Counted from the first letter of the stretch, positions 42,334-54,737 are shown. The stretch is DNA of 64,000 nt from Protonemura montana (GCA_947568835.1 OX387604.1:28435351-28499350); one strand, 5' to 3'. The notes: generated from the sequence alone by a model not told the origin. Made by a program: numbers and translations.

Positions 42334-43483
42334 AGTAGAAAACTGACTAGCAATGTTTGTTAGTGGTGCTAATTAAGGCATTTGACACGCAAGGGTTGTG
42401 AGATATATCTTTCAGCCTCCTGGCCTCCTTCTCAGAAAGCTAGCAATGTGAAACAGGCAGCACATTAGCTCATGGCTGTAGGCATCATCACTGACCATTT
42501 ACTGGATCTCATCATGTATAGCATTTCACAAACTCGTCTCTCTTACTCGTTCTTCTTGATTACATTCATGTGAAACGACGAAAGTTTGCGAAAAAGAAGA
42601 TGCAAGATGAAGATGCAAGACGAAACACAGGTTGAAGAAATCTTCCTTTGTTGTTTCATCTTTCCAGACATTGGCATTGTTTTTGATAGAAAGCTCTTGA
42701 AAGTATTTGGCACAAAAGTCAACCATGCTGTCAAAAACAGAACATGTTCACGCGGGAAAAAAATGTTCCGTCGGCTGAGATTTATTGCCAGCAGCGATGT
42801 GCAAAACCACGTTTTCTTGCTAAAAAATATTATCTGGAATTCTAAATAAATCAATTCGTTTAAATGAATTAGATCGAGAGCCAACAACATCTACAAAAAT
42901 ATTCTCATATGCTACGAGTCTGCCGTTTCTACTGCTGACAAAACTTGCTTTACTGTAGCATAAATTTGCAGATGATTTCCGAGTTTAAAAGAAGCCAGCA
43001 ATTTTTCCACCAAAAAAAGGGGAAAATAATCTGTATCTCTATTAACAGAGTCAACCAAATAGTCTACCATCAGTCACCGAGTCACACCAGCAATTGCCTT
43101 TGCAACGTATGTTTGGGCTTGGGAATACGACCAGCGAGGAGCCTGCAAAGACGCTAGTCGTCGATTACAGCTTTGCTTAGTTCAAGATGGTTTGCGAGAA
43201 TGGGTGAGTAGAGTGAGTAAGAGCAGAACTAGGGTTGGGGAAGGGGGCGAAGGAGTGGGTGTTGGTATGGAAGTAGGAAGGGTTACAGGGGTGGGTGAAA
43301 CCGGGGTGGTAGGAAGATAGAGAGAGAGAAAAGCAGCCGTTTGCGGCTCAACATCGGTCCCGGGGGAAGTTCGGCAATCTGGGCAGCCTTCGGCGTCGCT
43401 TGGGTTCCTGCCGAACTCTCAGGGGGTCCATTTACCGGCACACGTCGCTATGGATGCAACGCGGCCCCCATGTCTCCGTGCTG

Positions 43484-43534
43484 CACGACGCTGCCGACGC
43501 TGCCGACGCTGCCGACGCTGCCGACGCCGCCGAC
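43484..43534. repeat. 9-bp GC-rich tandem repeat (GACGCTGCC)
   Basis: About five copies of gacgctgcc, the last changed to gacgccgcc. Two plus-strand frames pass through it from 43341 and 43400 (AADAADAAD and LPTLPTLPT). With no recognisable domain, they are treated as non-coding. Confidence 0.9.
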
Positions 43535-43997
43535 CGACTTCGGGCTTTGCTGTCACTATTGCGCGACACTTACAACCATAGCTGCTCAATATTCAACTGC
43601 TTCCTAGAGCTGCACAACGTCCCATTCGTAGCACCAATAATTGATGGTCGACTTGTGGAATTGGATGGCTTTTACATAAGATGTCACTGAGAGATTTTAA
43701 TTTCGTGTAATTTGACTGTTTCCAGACCAATGCGTAGCTATGTTAAAATTATGAATTGTCTATAGAGCCCCAGTTGAAAAGGAAGAGGGTGTACTTTCCA
43801 CGAACATAAAACGAAAAGCCGCTTTCTTTATATGCTCACAGAAAGAGCTACTACACAAGGGAGTACACCCCTAGGGAAATAATGTAATCGCTTTTCTAAG
43901 ATAGCACCATTTGAAATGGGAAACTTATTGAACGAGATGAATTAAATTGTTCGCTAAATTACGAATTAACGCACATAGTTGTGATATTACGAGTTGT

Positions 43998-44018
43998 GGG
44001 GGGGGGGGGGGGGGGGGG
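43998..44018. repeat. G homopolymer (21)
   Basis: Twenty-one uninterrupted G on the plus strand. Confidence 0.95.
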
Positions 44019-44711
44019 TTCTTGCACTGATGCTTTTACAGACTTGAACGTAACGTAAGCTGCATTGCTAAATGATGACAAGTCTCGGTCTCGTTTGATC
44101 GGTGATCCTATGTGCAAATATGTCCAGAAAATGTGCTCCATGGTCTCACCATGGTCTCACAAGATTTACGTCATATTTGATATTATTTGACAGAGAAAAC
44201 GCTCGATAGCGTTTCATGGCTGGCGTACGAACCAGCAAATTGTGCATTCTACAGCAAACAATAAAAAAAAAAACTATACCTCGAGCTAATCTATTATTGA
44301 TGAACTCTTCGGGGATTTATGACAAACGTAGTACATGGGCATGTCATTACTATTTCAACTGCCAGTTTCCTTTGTGACTTCTCTTTTGGAGACAAAGAAA
44401 CAATCAGCCGTGAAAGTGTTTTCACGAAAAACCTTTTAAAAATTGTTATTGCTTAAAAAATCCAATTGCCTTGCCGCAGGAAACACGGCGAACGCAACAA
44501 CATTTCCCACTGGGGAGCCAGGTGTGCTGTGCGGGTTTTGTTTGATATCTAATTCATCGGCGTAGCTGCCAGGCAAAACATTAAGCACATAATGTGGTTT
44601 ACACCTTTGGTACACATTCGTTCTTTCCGATGCATTTGTTATTGAGCTGGCAATCGATGGCTATCGACCCTCACAACCAAGTATCCATTGTTTTGACATC
44701 AGTCCAGACCT

Positions 44712-44774
44712 GCTACCGGCTACAGGCTACATGCTACAGGCTACAGGCTACAGGCTACAGGCTACCGGCTACAC
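44712..44774. repeat. 7-bp tandem repeat, 9 copies
   Basis: Units GCTACAG with variants GCTACCG and GCTACAT. Confidence 0.95.
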
Positions 44775-45997
44775 CCATACTTCACGAGATTCATTCACAT
44801 CATTCTGTTTGTTTAGGAAATTCTTTTTCTTGAAAAAGTCTCGATAGCTTCATATCAGTTGAAGTTCTTTTCATTTCTGATATACTACAGTGAGACAATG
44901 GCCCTGGCCTATCGAGTGGATTTACGACAGTTTTTATTTCTCTTCCTTGGTTTAAGTTTTCATCTCCCGCACCTTGGGGTCTATTTCAGACTAGCCCCAA
45001 TTCATGTCGGCTTGGCCAGGGGCAGACAGGGGCAGACATGTCCTGGCAGTAGTGGCTACATCTCCTCCCAGCAGTTCAGATCAGGATGCTGCAGCCAGAC
45101 TGTCGCTGGACCCCAGTCCGCGAGATTTGCACGCGAAAGTTAGCGGAAAATGTTTTCCTGGCGATGGTTATAAATTTCCCGTACAACTTTTGTCATATTC
45201 AAGCCATGCAGATGATGGATTCAAAACGTACTGTCAAGGAACCGTGAAAAATGTTCCTTCGAGACGAATATAGTATACCATAATAAACTTGACATCGCAA
45301 AATGGTTTTAACAATGATATGCTTCGTATCAGAATGCAGTCGAGTATCGAGATACTGGTTTAGTTCATCTGGAAGATAATAATGTTGATAGATAAGGCAG
45401 ATAACGTTGACTCAACGAAATGTCCCGATAAGGAGTTTGCTACACTTCTTTTTCCATTTGTACCACACGATTGTACCACACGAGTGGAATGAGATATATT
45501 CAATAAGTTTTTCACATGTGACATGTGCGTCACATGACATATGTTTGGAAGATTTGGGACGTCTCCTTCTCCGATCACATGCAATCATTTCAATAGATAC
45601 GCGATTTTTTAAATAAAAATTAACACCGTGTTTTGGTACCAATCGGTGTCATCTCTCTCCTGCTCAGAAAAACTAAGAGGAACGAAAGATTGACAAAATT
45701 CACGACATCGTTTTCAATATGCGGATTAGGTCGGGTACTTATATACAATTCATGTGGTATTCCTCCCATACATATTAAACATCGCCTTTTGATTCAAGTT
45801 AAGGGATAATTTTATCTCTCTTTATGATCTCCCATGCTTTTAAGCTAAATTATTAATTTATTTCTGACGCATCTCTCGGCTCTAGCTCTGCAACGTCTTC
45901 GGGTGTTGTAAGAAAAATGTGTCTCCTGTCAGCGATTTTAAGAAGTTTTCTTGCACGCTCAGAATAACTCAGTGACTGTCGAGCGCCTTGTGCCAGT

Positions 45998-46144
45998 GCT
46001 ACCATAGTATTACCAGGATGCTACCATAGTATTACCAGGATGCTACCATAGTATTACCAGGATGCTACCACAGTATTACCAGGATGCTACCATAGTATTA
46101 CCAGGATGCTACCAGGGTGCTTCCAGGGTGCTACCAGGGTGCTT
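45998..46144. repeat. 22-bp tandem repeat, 5 copies, running into a 12-bp derivative
   Basis: Five copies of a 22-bp unit (gctaccatagtattaccagg plus at), followed by gctaccagggt/gcttccagggt units of 11-12 bp. The shorter units look like the 22-mer with its central catagtatta removed, a simple step toward a new array. Confidence 0.92.
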
Positions 46145-46590
46145 CACAGTGTTAGCAAGCCAGCACCGAGGCACTATATGCAGTGCCAACCAAGTAACGC
46201 AAACCACATCACTTCGTTTTGATTCAATGTGAAGGCAAAGTCATAGCAATATGTCGCACCACTATCCCCTCTCTTCAACGCAGAGATACCACGCTGCTCA
46301 AAGCCTCCAAACTGTACAGAACCGGTTTCCATGCGGAATACGTATTCGCAAACAAAAAAAGTACATTAAAAACAAAAGATTTATTTTTATCTCCAGGTTT
46401 TTTTTACCTCAAAAATCTTTTATATTTAGCGGAAATTCACGGGAAGCTAGTATGAAAAGGATGCAGCACAGTAAAAGGATGCGATCTTTTCATTTTGATA
46501 CGAATCCTTGGCATCCGTTAAGTGTCGACGAATCTGATAATTAATAAATATAATTATCAGAGGATGAAAATGAGACCGACTAAGCGAGTC

Positions 46591-47062
46591 GGGGATTGGG
46601 GATCGGGGATCGGGGATCGGGGATCGGGGATCGGGGATCGAGGATCGGGGATCGGGGATCGGGGATCGGGGATCGAGGATCGGGGATCGAGGATCGGGGA
46701 TCGAGGATCGGGGATCGGGGATCGAGGATCGGGGATCGGGGATCGGGGATCGGGGATCGAGGATCGGGGATCGGTGATCGGTGATCGGGGATCGGGGATC
46801 GGGGATCGGGGATCGGGGATCGGGGATCGGGGATCGGGGATCGGGGATCGGGGATCGGGGATCGGGGATCGGGGATCGGGGATCGGGGATCGAGGATCGG
46901 GGATCGGGGATCGGGGATCGGGGATCGGGGATCGGGGATCGAGGATCGGTGATCGGTGATCGGGGATCGGGGATCGGGGATCGGGGATCGGGGATCGGGG
47001 ATCGGGGATCGAGGATCGGGGATCGGGGACCGGGGATCGGGGATCGGGGATCGGGGATCGGT
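46591..47062. repeat. 7-bp tandem array (GGGGATC), about 67 copies
   Basis: Units GGGGATC with variants GAGGATC, GGTGATC, GGGGATT and GGGGACC. A block with gaggatc followed by paired ggtgatc occurs near 46759 and again near 46941. Several 130-235-codon frames on both strands (GDRGSGI, DPRSPIP) are artefacts. Confidence 0.98.
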
Positions 47063-47376
47063 GGTGCTGCTGAGACAACAGCACTTGGGAATTGGGAATT
47101 GGTACGTAGTATGGGAAGAGAACACTGCGTGCAGCCTGCCCTGTCTTTACTCACACTCTTGCTGCTGGAACTGACATGCTAATGAGAAAACTCACCGGGA
47201 AATATAATTGGTGCACCTAAATATAAATCGTGCTGGAAGGATCGCCAAATTAATAGGGTGATATCCACGAGCAAGAAGCAAAACACGGTGCAGCTAGAAC
47301 AGAACAAATTTCCTTCTTTGTTGTTGAGTACCGCTCGCATCTTGGGTAACGGGCTTGTGAAGGGTGTGGATTGTTT

Positions 47377-47409
47377 GGGGGGTGGGGGGGGGGGGGGAGG
47401 GGGGGGGGG
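47377..47409. repeat. Long G-rich tract (33 bases, 2 interruptions)
   Basis: G6-T-G14-A-G11 on the plus strand; strong candidate for G-quadruplex formation, with the C-rich complement in the CELF pre-mRNA. Confidence 0.94.
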
Positions 47410-47738
47410 AAGATCTTTGATAATTGCTCGGGCCGTTGAGCGAGGCTGCGTTGCGTCGGGGAAAATGTATTGGAAATCAATTGAACGCTTTTCTAATTTC
47501 AGCGTCACCAATTTGTGAACAAGCGGCCGTTCGGAAGAAACATCCGATTAGAAATTCTGATACGGAAATTAATCTTGAAAATAAAATCGTATATCAAAAC
47601 AAAAATGAATGCTGATTAGTTAAAAGTTGGGAGAGAAGATTTATGATTACTGAATGAGAGCCAGCGAACTGATTTATTGCCACTCTATGATGTTTGTTGC
47701 CAGTTGATGATTGCATTTTATCTAGCATCGACTTCGAC

Positions 47739-47811
47739 TTTAGAGTTTAGAGTTTAGAGTTTAGAGTTTAGAGTTTAGAGTAAAGAGTTAAGAGTTTAGA
47801 GTTTAGAGTAT
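47739..47811. repeat. 7-bp tandem repeat (TTTAGAG), about 10 copies
   Basis: Units TTTAGAG with taaagag and ttaagag variants. Resembles but is not a telomere repeat. Confidence 0.93.
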
Positions 47812-48083
47812 AGGATCTAATCAACACCATCATTGCAATCTCATGCCATAAATTTCCAGTAAAACCAAACTGAAAACATTCAGTATAGTGAAGTTGTTGC
47901 GTGAAAAGGCAAGTACCTACCACTCTGTTTTTGCCATTATAAATTTAGAAACGCCTTCTACTCTGGTAATTCGAATTAGAGGCGTTCATCATGTGGCTTT
48001 AGGGGGCAAGGGGCGGCTCGACCCGACTAGGCATCTCAACTCAAGATGATAGTGTCATTAAAAGTCGGATTCAGCGGCACTGC

Positions 48084-48249
48084 GACGCCGACGCCGACGC
48101 CGACGCCGACACCGACGCTGACGACGTCTCTTGACGTCGCAACGCCTCATAACCCTGGCAAACGCTGGGAAACGAACGGTGCACATTTCGGACGCGGTTC
48201 AGCTTTTTACTCTCAGCTTGGACAAGCAGATTGTCGAATAAACAAGAGG

Positions 48250-48298
<49 letters not shown>

Positions 48299-48300
48299 TC
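48084..48300. repeat. Paired GACGCC hexamer arrays
   Basis: Four to five gacgcc units at 48084-48123 and about eight at 48249-48296, separated by 125 bases that include gacgtcgcaacgcctcat. Same orientation. CpG-dense. Confidence 0.92.
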
Positions 48301-48413
48301 GAGGAGCAGGCAGGCGCAGTGGACATTTATTAATGAAGCCATGTGTACCGTCGTTGCAGCTCGTGTCTCACCAGAGAAGGGCTCCAGTTTACAAGATCAC
48401 TTGCGGCGTTTTC

Positions 48414-48427
48414 ATTACCATAGCGAC
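48414..48427 (+). promoter_or_regulatory. Weak RFX X-box-like site
   Basis: ATTACCATAGCGAC matches 12 of 14 positions of the X-box consensus, 115 bases from the second GACGCC array. Reported because the same pairing is seen at 41350. Confidence 0.2.
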
Positions 48428-48640
48428 AATGTGTGCAACATCTGAGGAATCATTTGTAGATGTTTAACAAATCGCTTAAGTCTGACTGGTAGGCTGTCAT
48501 TATTTCCAATTGATAATTGATTTCAAAGTACTCTTGGGAGATGCGGAAGGCAGGAATTTTAATGCGACTAGTACTTTAATTGAACACTACAACGCATTCA
48601 TTTCAAAGTAAAATTAGTAAACACTGTTTGGCACAGGTAA

Positions 48641-48770
48641 AAACTGGTAAAAACTGGTTGAAACTGGTTGAAACTGGTTGAAACTGGTTGAAACTGGTTG
48701 AAACTGGTTGAAACTGGTTGAAACTGGTTGAAACTGGTTGAAACTGGTTGAAGCTGGTTGAAACTGGTAT
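48641..48770. repeat. 10-bp tandem array, 13 copies
   Basis: Unit AAACTGGTTG, with aaactggtaa at the left edge and one aagctggttg. Confidence 0.96.
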
Positions 48771-49789
48771 AAACCAGTAAAAATCGTCAAGTTCTCTGTA
48801 AAAATAATGTCTAAGAAATGTGAATTCAGTGATTTCTGGTGGAATACAGTGCAAGTCTACTTTCCTGTAAGTTGAGAAAATTGCAAGACATTGCATTAGT
48901 TGCTGGAGTGAGCATATTTTTGTCAATGTACTCGATAAGAGCTCGAGTTAAGGAATCAATTGAATGAACGACTGGGGAATAATTGTCGAGTAGGTGTCAG
49001 CTTTGTAGTTAGCTAGAATCCCGATCTTGCAGGAGACGGCAGAGAGCACAAGACAGTTGGAACGAATCCAAATTGTTAAAAAAACTGAACTTTTCATTTC
49101 CAGGCAAAGGTCGCAAAATAGATGTCCTGTTTCTTGGCCCCACAAACTTTAGAAAAAAACGAAAAACATTAATCTTGAATTTAAATTAAATCAAATTAAG
49201 AAAATCGTGCCACGTTATGCTAGCTTGTTAAGAAGTGAACTTCAATCTGCAATGCCAATTCCAATGTAGCATAACTTCGGGACCGGGAATAAGTTCCAAC
49301 ATCTCTTCGAACAATTACGAAACGAAGGCAATGAGCTAACATCTCAAAGAATTTCTCGAAAAATAAATGATTAGTCTGAGTCAAAATGGCGTCCACTTGG
49401 CAGAGACTGAGAAAACAAATTTTCGCTATTTTGTATGAAATACTTGAGCTCACATTTTGGTCTACCATAGCACAAGTAAAATTAATTATAATCCACTTAA
49501 AAGTATACCCACGTATTACTTATTTTAACGTACGTCCTAGCGTATGTACTCGTAAGAAATGTGCCATGCTGACAACCTATTTATTAAACAGTATTAAAAT
49601 AATTATTCTAGTCAGTGCAAATGTCAGGACTCCCCATCCCCAAATGCCACAACATCGGTGTGAAAAGTTCGGACAATGGTTCCGTACAGAAGGGCTTTGT
49701 CAAAATACTACAGTGGAGCAGCACTGTATTGTTTGCCTGTGCACCTATGCTATTCACAGAGCACTGACGTAAGTTTGACAAGGTAAGGG

Positions 49790-49852
49790 TGGTGGAAGGG
49801 TGGCTGGGTAGGGTGGCTGGATGGGTGGGTGGGTGGGTGGGTGGGTGGGTAG
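49790..49852. repeat. GGGT microsatellite
   Basis: gggtggctgggtagggtggc then seven or more gggt units on the plus strand; capable of G-quadruplex formation. Confidence 0.92.
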
Positions 49853-50418
49853 ATGACAAATGACATGCACGTGAGCTTACGCGACATAAAGCAGAGAGAG
49901 TGTGCTCATGATCAACCTCCAAAACCTATATACCTATTCTATATTATTATGCGCCCTGGGCTGCGAGCTGCGATCAGCATAATATGAACTAGTATGCTCG
50001 CTACCAGCATGCCTATGACCCTTCGCCTTCCAAACAATTCTCTTCAATTGCTCTGTCAAATTCACCTTTTATTGCTAGGGACGTTCTGAATTTCTTAGCC
50101 AAAAATGAAAGGCCATGGCTACTGGCTCTTGGCGACCGAAACATCTTAGGATGTCGAATATATTGAAGACGGTTACAACTGAAGATATTTTATTTCGAAT
50201 GCTTCAATAAGGATATCATGATTATGTTCATAGCTTTAAAAAATTACATTTTGCAGTATGACACTTTTCTCTCCGAGATGCTTTTGTAACAAAGAGAGAT
50301 AGAATTAAAATTAATTATGTGTTTATAATGAACAAATATATCTCTTGCAGTCCATTTCAGATCATTTGGGATACAGAGGACTTATAGCTTAGCATACAAT
50401 GCACTGACTAATGACACT

Positions 50419-50459
50419 GACGCCGCCGACGCCGCCGACGGCGTCGGCGTCGGCGTCCG
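50419..50459. repeat. Inverted GACGCC/GGCGTC island
   Basis: gacgccgccgacgccgccga switches within one repeat to cggcgtcggcgtcggcgtcc, so the two halves are near reverse complements and can form a GC-rich hairpin with few mismatches. Confidence 0.85.
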
Positions 50460-51296
50460 TAGCGACAGCGTCAAGTCACGTCAACATGAACCATTAGTTG
50501 AGCCAGCTCACGTGTGAAATATCTAGCTTGAGGATAATCGTTCCCAGATCGAGCAAGCTTAGCTTGATTAGCCCAACTGCTCTGCAGCAAGCAGCAAATT
50601 ATCGATGTCACAAACTGAACAAATGGTTGCTCTTAAACTAAACACTTTTATTTAAACGGCTCGTTACGATTCTATCACAGTTAGATATTAATTGTGATGG
50701 AAGTTAATCGGAAAAATATAATTATTTCCAGCATGCGAGACTTTTTACGGCTTCCCTGCCGCTCTGTGTGGCTTGCATTGCACTGTTCTGTAGCAGCCAC
50801 GTCATAACAGCAAAAGGATTTCAAATTAGATTAATTAGAGATTTGTATTTCACAAAATAAAAGGCAAGCATGCGAAAAAAAAGGCTCGCTTTTAATTATA
50901 CGAAACGAACAAATAAAAGCCAGGCACATATCACCTGTGAAAATAATATCTATTATAGTCTGCATCATTAGAATCAATGAGCGCACGAATTCTCTATCCG
51001 TCTATCCTACTCTAGCTCTCGTCTGTCTCGACCTCTCTCGGGGTTCCTCTATCCCTCGTTCTCTCTTGCTCCCTCTCCGTCCATTTTCTAGCCTACCGAA
51101 ATTCCTAGTCCATTAACAGCCATTCCAATTACGGGGAAACAACCCCTCTGGCATCATGAAGCAAGGATTACGCCCCTGAAAATCACGCTCCAATGAGTAA
51201 TCGAGACGCATGCTAGGTTTCCAAACTCTACCCATAAACATTGGCAAGATCAGTACATCGATGGAACAGCAACAAATCGGCGTCTATGTCTGTATG

Positions 51297-51728
51297 AGTA
51301 GAACTAGTAGCACTAGTAGCACTAGTAGCACTAGTAGCACTAGTAGCACTAGTAGTACTAGTAGCACTAGTAGTACTAGTAGTACTAGTAGTACTAGTAG
51401 TACTAGTAGCACTAGTAGCACTAGTAGCACTAGTAGCACTAGTAGTACTAGTAGTACTAGTAGCACTAGTAGTACTAGTAGTACTAGTAGAACTAGTAGT
51501 ACTAGTAGTACTAGTAGAACTAGTAGTACTAGTAGCACTAGTAGTACTAGTAGTACTAGTAGCACTAGTAGCACTAGTAGCACTAGTAGCACTATTAGCA
51601 CTAGTAGCACTAGTAGCACTGGTAGCACTAGTAGCACTAGTAGCACTAGTAGCACCAGTAGCACTAGTACTACTAGTAGTACTAGTAGTACTAGTAGCAC
51701 TATTAGCAACAGTAGCACCAGTACATCA
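51297..51728. repeat. 9-bp tandem array (ACTAGTAGY), about 48 copies
   Basis: Units ACTAGTAGC and ACTAGTAGT, with agaact, attagc and ggtagc variants. Every unit contains the palindrome ACTAGT. Poly-(Ser/Thr) and poly-(Leu/Val) frames are artefacts. It ends about 370 bases before the CELF exon at 52102, on its downstream side. Confidence 0.97.
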
Positions 51729-52101
51729 CTACAGTGCGATTCGATCATTACCACTGCTAAGCTGAAGCCAGCCACAGCGAGGCTGCTGTGAGTTAGAACG
51801 AGTTTGATATCAAAATCCGCGGGTCCTGCTTGACTCGATACCATGTGTCAAGCAATAGCTGGATATTCGCTAGTTGTTAAAATTAATTACACAATGCATA
51901 GATTGTTGGTCTAACTTCAGGCGAAATGAGAGCTGGAAGATCGGTTAACGATTTGACTTTGCTTGAAGAATCAAGACTCTAGACCAAACAAAATTTTAAC
52001 TGCATGCTGTTAACTGATTTTATGCACGGCTGCAGACCTGTTTTAGATCGATCAAAACTCGACATTTTTAAATAGAAATACTGCGTTTATGAAGTTCTTA
52101 C

Positions 52102-52301
52102 CTTTACTGTGGCCCGTGACTTTGTCTCGCAATACGTTGATCTGGTGCACTCGTCCGAACTCCTCGAACATCTTCCGCAGGTCGTTCTCGTCCATGGCAC
52201 GTGGTATTTGACCGACAAACATTTTGATGAAATCAGCGTCCGGCTGCTCGCCACTGGCGTCGATCAAGTTTGTCATGTTACTAACGACGTTCATCCCGTT
52301 T
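52102..52301 (-). CDS. CELF: CELF/Bruno-family RNA-binding protein, exon with first half of RRM1
   Basis: Internal exon of 200 nt on the minus strand. It encodes NGMNVVSNMTNLIDASGEQ followed by PDADFIKMFVGQIPRAMDE, NDLRKMFEEFGRVHQINV and LRDKVTGHSK, ending one base into the next codon. MFVGQI is the RNP2 strand of an RRM, and the DENDLRKMFEEFG helix and HQINVLRDK strand are typical of CELF1/2 and Bruno proteins, which bind UGU/GU-rich RNA and control splicing, mRNA decay and translation. The acceptor follows a long pyrimidine tract ending cttcacag, and the donor is AAAG|gtaaga. The ATG at 52294-52292 could be the initiator of one isoform, but the strong acceptor seven bases upstream means the frame may also enter from an upstream exon outside what I can recognise. 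The last base joins exactly with the two leading bases of the exon at 23162 to make the glycine of KGCCFVTF. Family assignment is firm; Bruno-1 versus Bruno-2 orthology is not resolved. Confidence 0.94.
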
Positions 52302-53120
52302 CTGTGAAGGAACAGAAGAAGAAAATCAAGTAAGAATCAAATGCAGCCAAAGTTACAAGTTTGTTACATATCTTGCATTGCGTAGGAATATCGAATTATG
52401 TACTGCTATCACTTCCCCTGTCCACCCTACAAAAATATCGGGTCCCATCCCCTTCCCAAACAGATGACACTAGAGTATTTTTCTATCGGCGTTTTCCTGA
52501 ACGAATTCTACCATAGTGAGTGCTTGCTCACAACGGAATGACATTTCATCGAACCGACTTTTTTAATATATACTTTTTTACAGTGACGAGCAGTAATTTT
52601 TGTTGTAAGCGCGAACAGATTGTAGCCCGCAAGCCGCCGCAAGCCTTGCGATGGATAGGCATGGGTCTCAAATACAATACTAGCAATACCCTACAAGCAT
52701 TTCCCCAAAACCAGTACCCCACTAACAATAAAATATCTTCTCGTTGGATCAATCTTTTAGCTCCAGACCTGCATCATAAGAGTAGATTAGATGTTAAATT
52801 GGATGTTAGCTTAGTTATATCTCGTTAATTGCTTCTTATAAAACATAGACTGTCAAAGAAAAATACTGTCGTTTCATTTTCAAGAACTACCCAACCATTG
52901 ACCTTGAACGTCAGGATCAAGTCAAGGAAAACCACTATGACTATTTTTCCAAGAGAAAAGCGTTCAACACCTCACGTTCAACACCTCATTGTGTACAGGA
53001 CGTCTACAGATATGATCGTTATAGTAGCACGCTATAATCAATCTCATCCGGAGCATCGCAGCATGGTAAACGTGTTCTGAGCTACAGACCACCCATAGAC
53101 CCGTGTTCACCCGTTTCGCT

Positions 53121-53165
53121 ACGCAGCAGAACACCACGCAGCACAACGCCACGCAGCACAACGCA
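53121..53165. repeat. 15-bp tandem repeat, 3 copies
   Basis: Copies of ACGCAGCACAACGCC; the first reads acgcagcagaacacc. Confidence 0.93.
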
Positions 53166-54671
53166 ACACGTACTAAGTTCTTGCTCGTTAGTGCTTGTCA
53201 AAATTACATCACGCGCCTTGCTAATCTTGCTAAACGAGTGAAGTCTCAAGCGTATCAACTATTCTACAATATAATATTATCCCATCCCATCCAGTAGCTC
53301 GTCTTTCGAAGCCCCCAAGCTGCAAGGGTATGATCCGTTCACGCTGAAACATCAACACTTTCGCTTGACGTGCCTGATTACTATGTCCATGGTTCATAGG
53401 CATCGACTACCGGACTACGGTACGTGTTTGCGATTTGTTTGGATTTTCCAGAAGGTATTGTGGGTGAAATGATATACTCTAGAGTTGTCTTGAGCTGAAT
53501 CTTACATGGGTTAACGTGCAAGGAGCAGCTAGAGCTTCCACTGGCTGGTCTCGAGCCAAGGCAAGGTATAAACCAGTGTACACCTCTAGATTTCCACTTG
53601 CAGACCCAAAACCATGTGGCTGGTCACGTGACCGTCACGTAACCGGCCATGAGTAGTATTGTTGAGTGTGCTTTTGAGACTTTTCATGCTCAAAGGATCT
53701 CCATCAATGTTTACCTCAACGATTGATATACACGTAACGATATTCAAAAGCGAGTAACCTACGAAAAATATCGAAATTAAATTTCATACGACAGTGGCTC
53801 CACTTAACGTGATGCTCCGGTACTCTGCATTTTTGTCGGTAAGGTAGTCATTTGGCGGCTTTCTTTCACGCAGAGACTGTAACATTAACGTTTTGCCTCT
53901 ACCTTTAACCTACACTCAACGCTACTATATAACCCGGGCAACTGGCCGGCTAAAGATATTGCTGTGCATTTGGTCCACTGGAACGTACGAGTGGGCAAGG
54001 GCGTCCTGGAACGTGTATATAATCTGGATAATAAACAGGTACTGTTAAGTCAGTGCTGTTTTGTACTTGTAACTCTGATGAGTGTCTGTCCCTTTCACCA
54101 TTCACATTACAAGGAGAGTGTGCAGTGGGCCATTTCAACTCATCGTTGTTGTAAAAGATTACAACAAAGACTGGTTTCAATATTTTCTTAAAAAATACTA
54201 AAAGTGTTATTTGGGGTGAATTAGATGTAGTTTTAATATCTTTACAAATGACAGCTTTTAAACATAAAAGGTACCGACCTAAAAGGCACCATAAAAGGTA
54301 AGAGAGCGTTTCACTTCACTGATACATTTGAACCTCCGCGACTCGCGAAACCCAGTCAAAGTCGATTTCACAAGCCATCCAAAGCGAAAAACTGTATAAC
54401 CCTAAATGCAAACTTGTAAAATCTCTTTACTGTCCAGTTAGTAAAGTCAGTAAAGTCGGGATGGGATTAGGAACCTTATCTTTGAATTTGTTTACCAAGG
54501 CGCAAAGTTCTATGTACAGGTGGTCATAGATGCAACATGTTAGCTAGAGCAGCTCTCGCACAACACAACAATTTCTCATTCTGTGCGGGCTGGCTTGACT
54601 ATAGGACCTGGGTAAACAACCCTACTCAGTTCGACGGACTGGAGATCCTGGTTGCAGTGAGCTTGTAACTC

Positions 54672-54737
54672 GTACCTTGTACCTTGTGCCATGTACCTTG
54701 CGCCTTGTACCTTGCGCCTTGTACCTTGCGTCTTGCT
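54672..54737. repeat. 14-bp repeat (GTACCTTGCGCCTT-like)
   Basis: Alternating 7-mers gtacctt and gcgcctt with diverged left copies (gtgccat). Confidence 0.88.

Larger units (their letters stand above)
23163..52101 (-). other. CELF intron splitting RRM1 (28.9 kb)
   Basis: Runs from the donor gtaaga next to 52102 to the tttttctag acceptor next to 23162. The intron interrupts the RNP1 motif after the first base of its glycine codon. Long intervals without recognisable content are 24410-26240, 28170-31100, 34140-36640, 37545-41300 (mainly AT-rich), 41760-43380, 44780-45997 and 49860-51296. They hold only small low-complexity patches, noted separately where distinct. No other exon of this or another gene could be supported. 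Confidence 0.8.

Noticed and set aside
43341..43690. Plus-strand frames through the GACGCTGCC repeat, with non-repetitive tails
   Set aside because: The tails show no known domain, and two frames compete across the same repeat.
47739..47811. Interstitial telomere repeat
   Set aside because: The unit is TTTAGAG, neither the arthropod TTAGG nor the plant-type TTTAGGG.
52109..52333. Plus-strand open frame opposite the CELF exon
   Set aside because: A shadow of the conserved minus-strand RRM exon.
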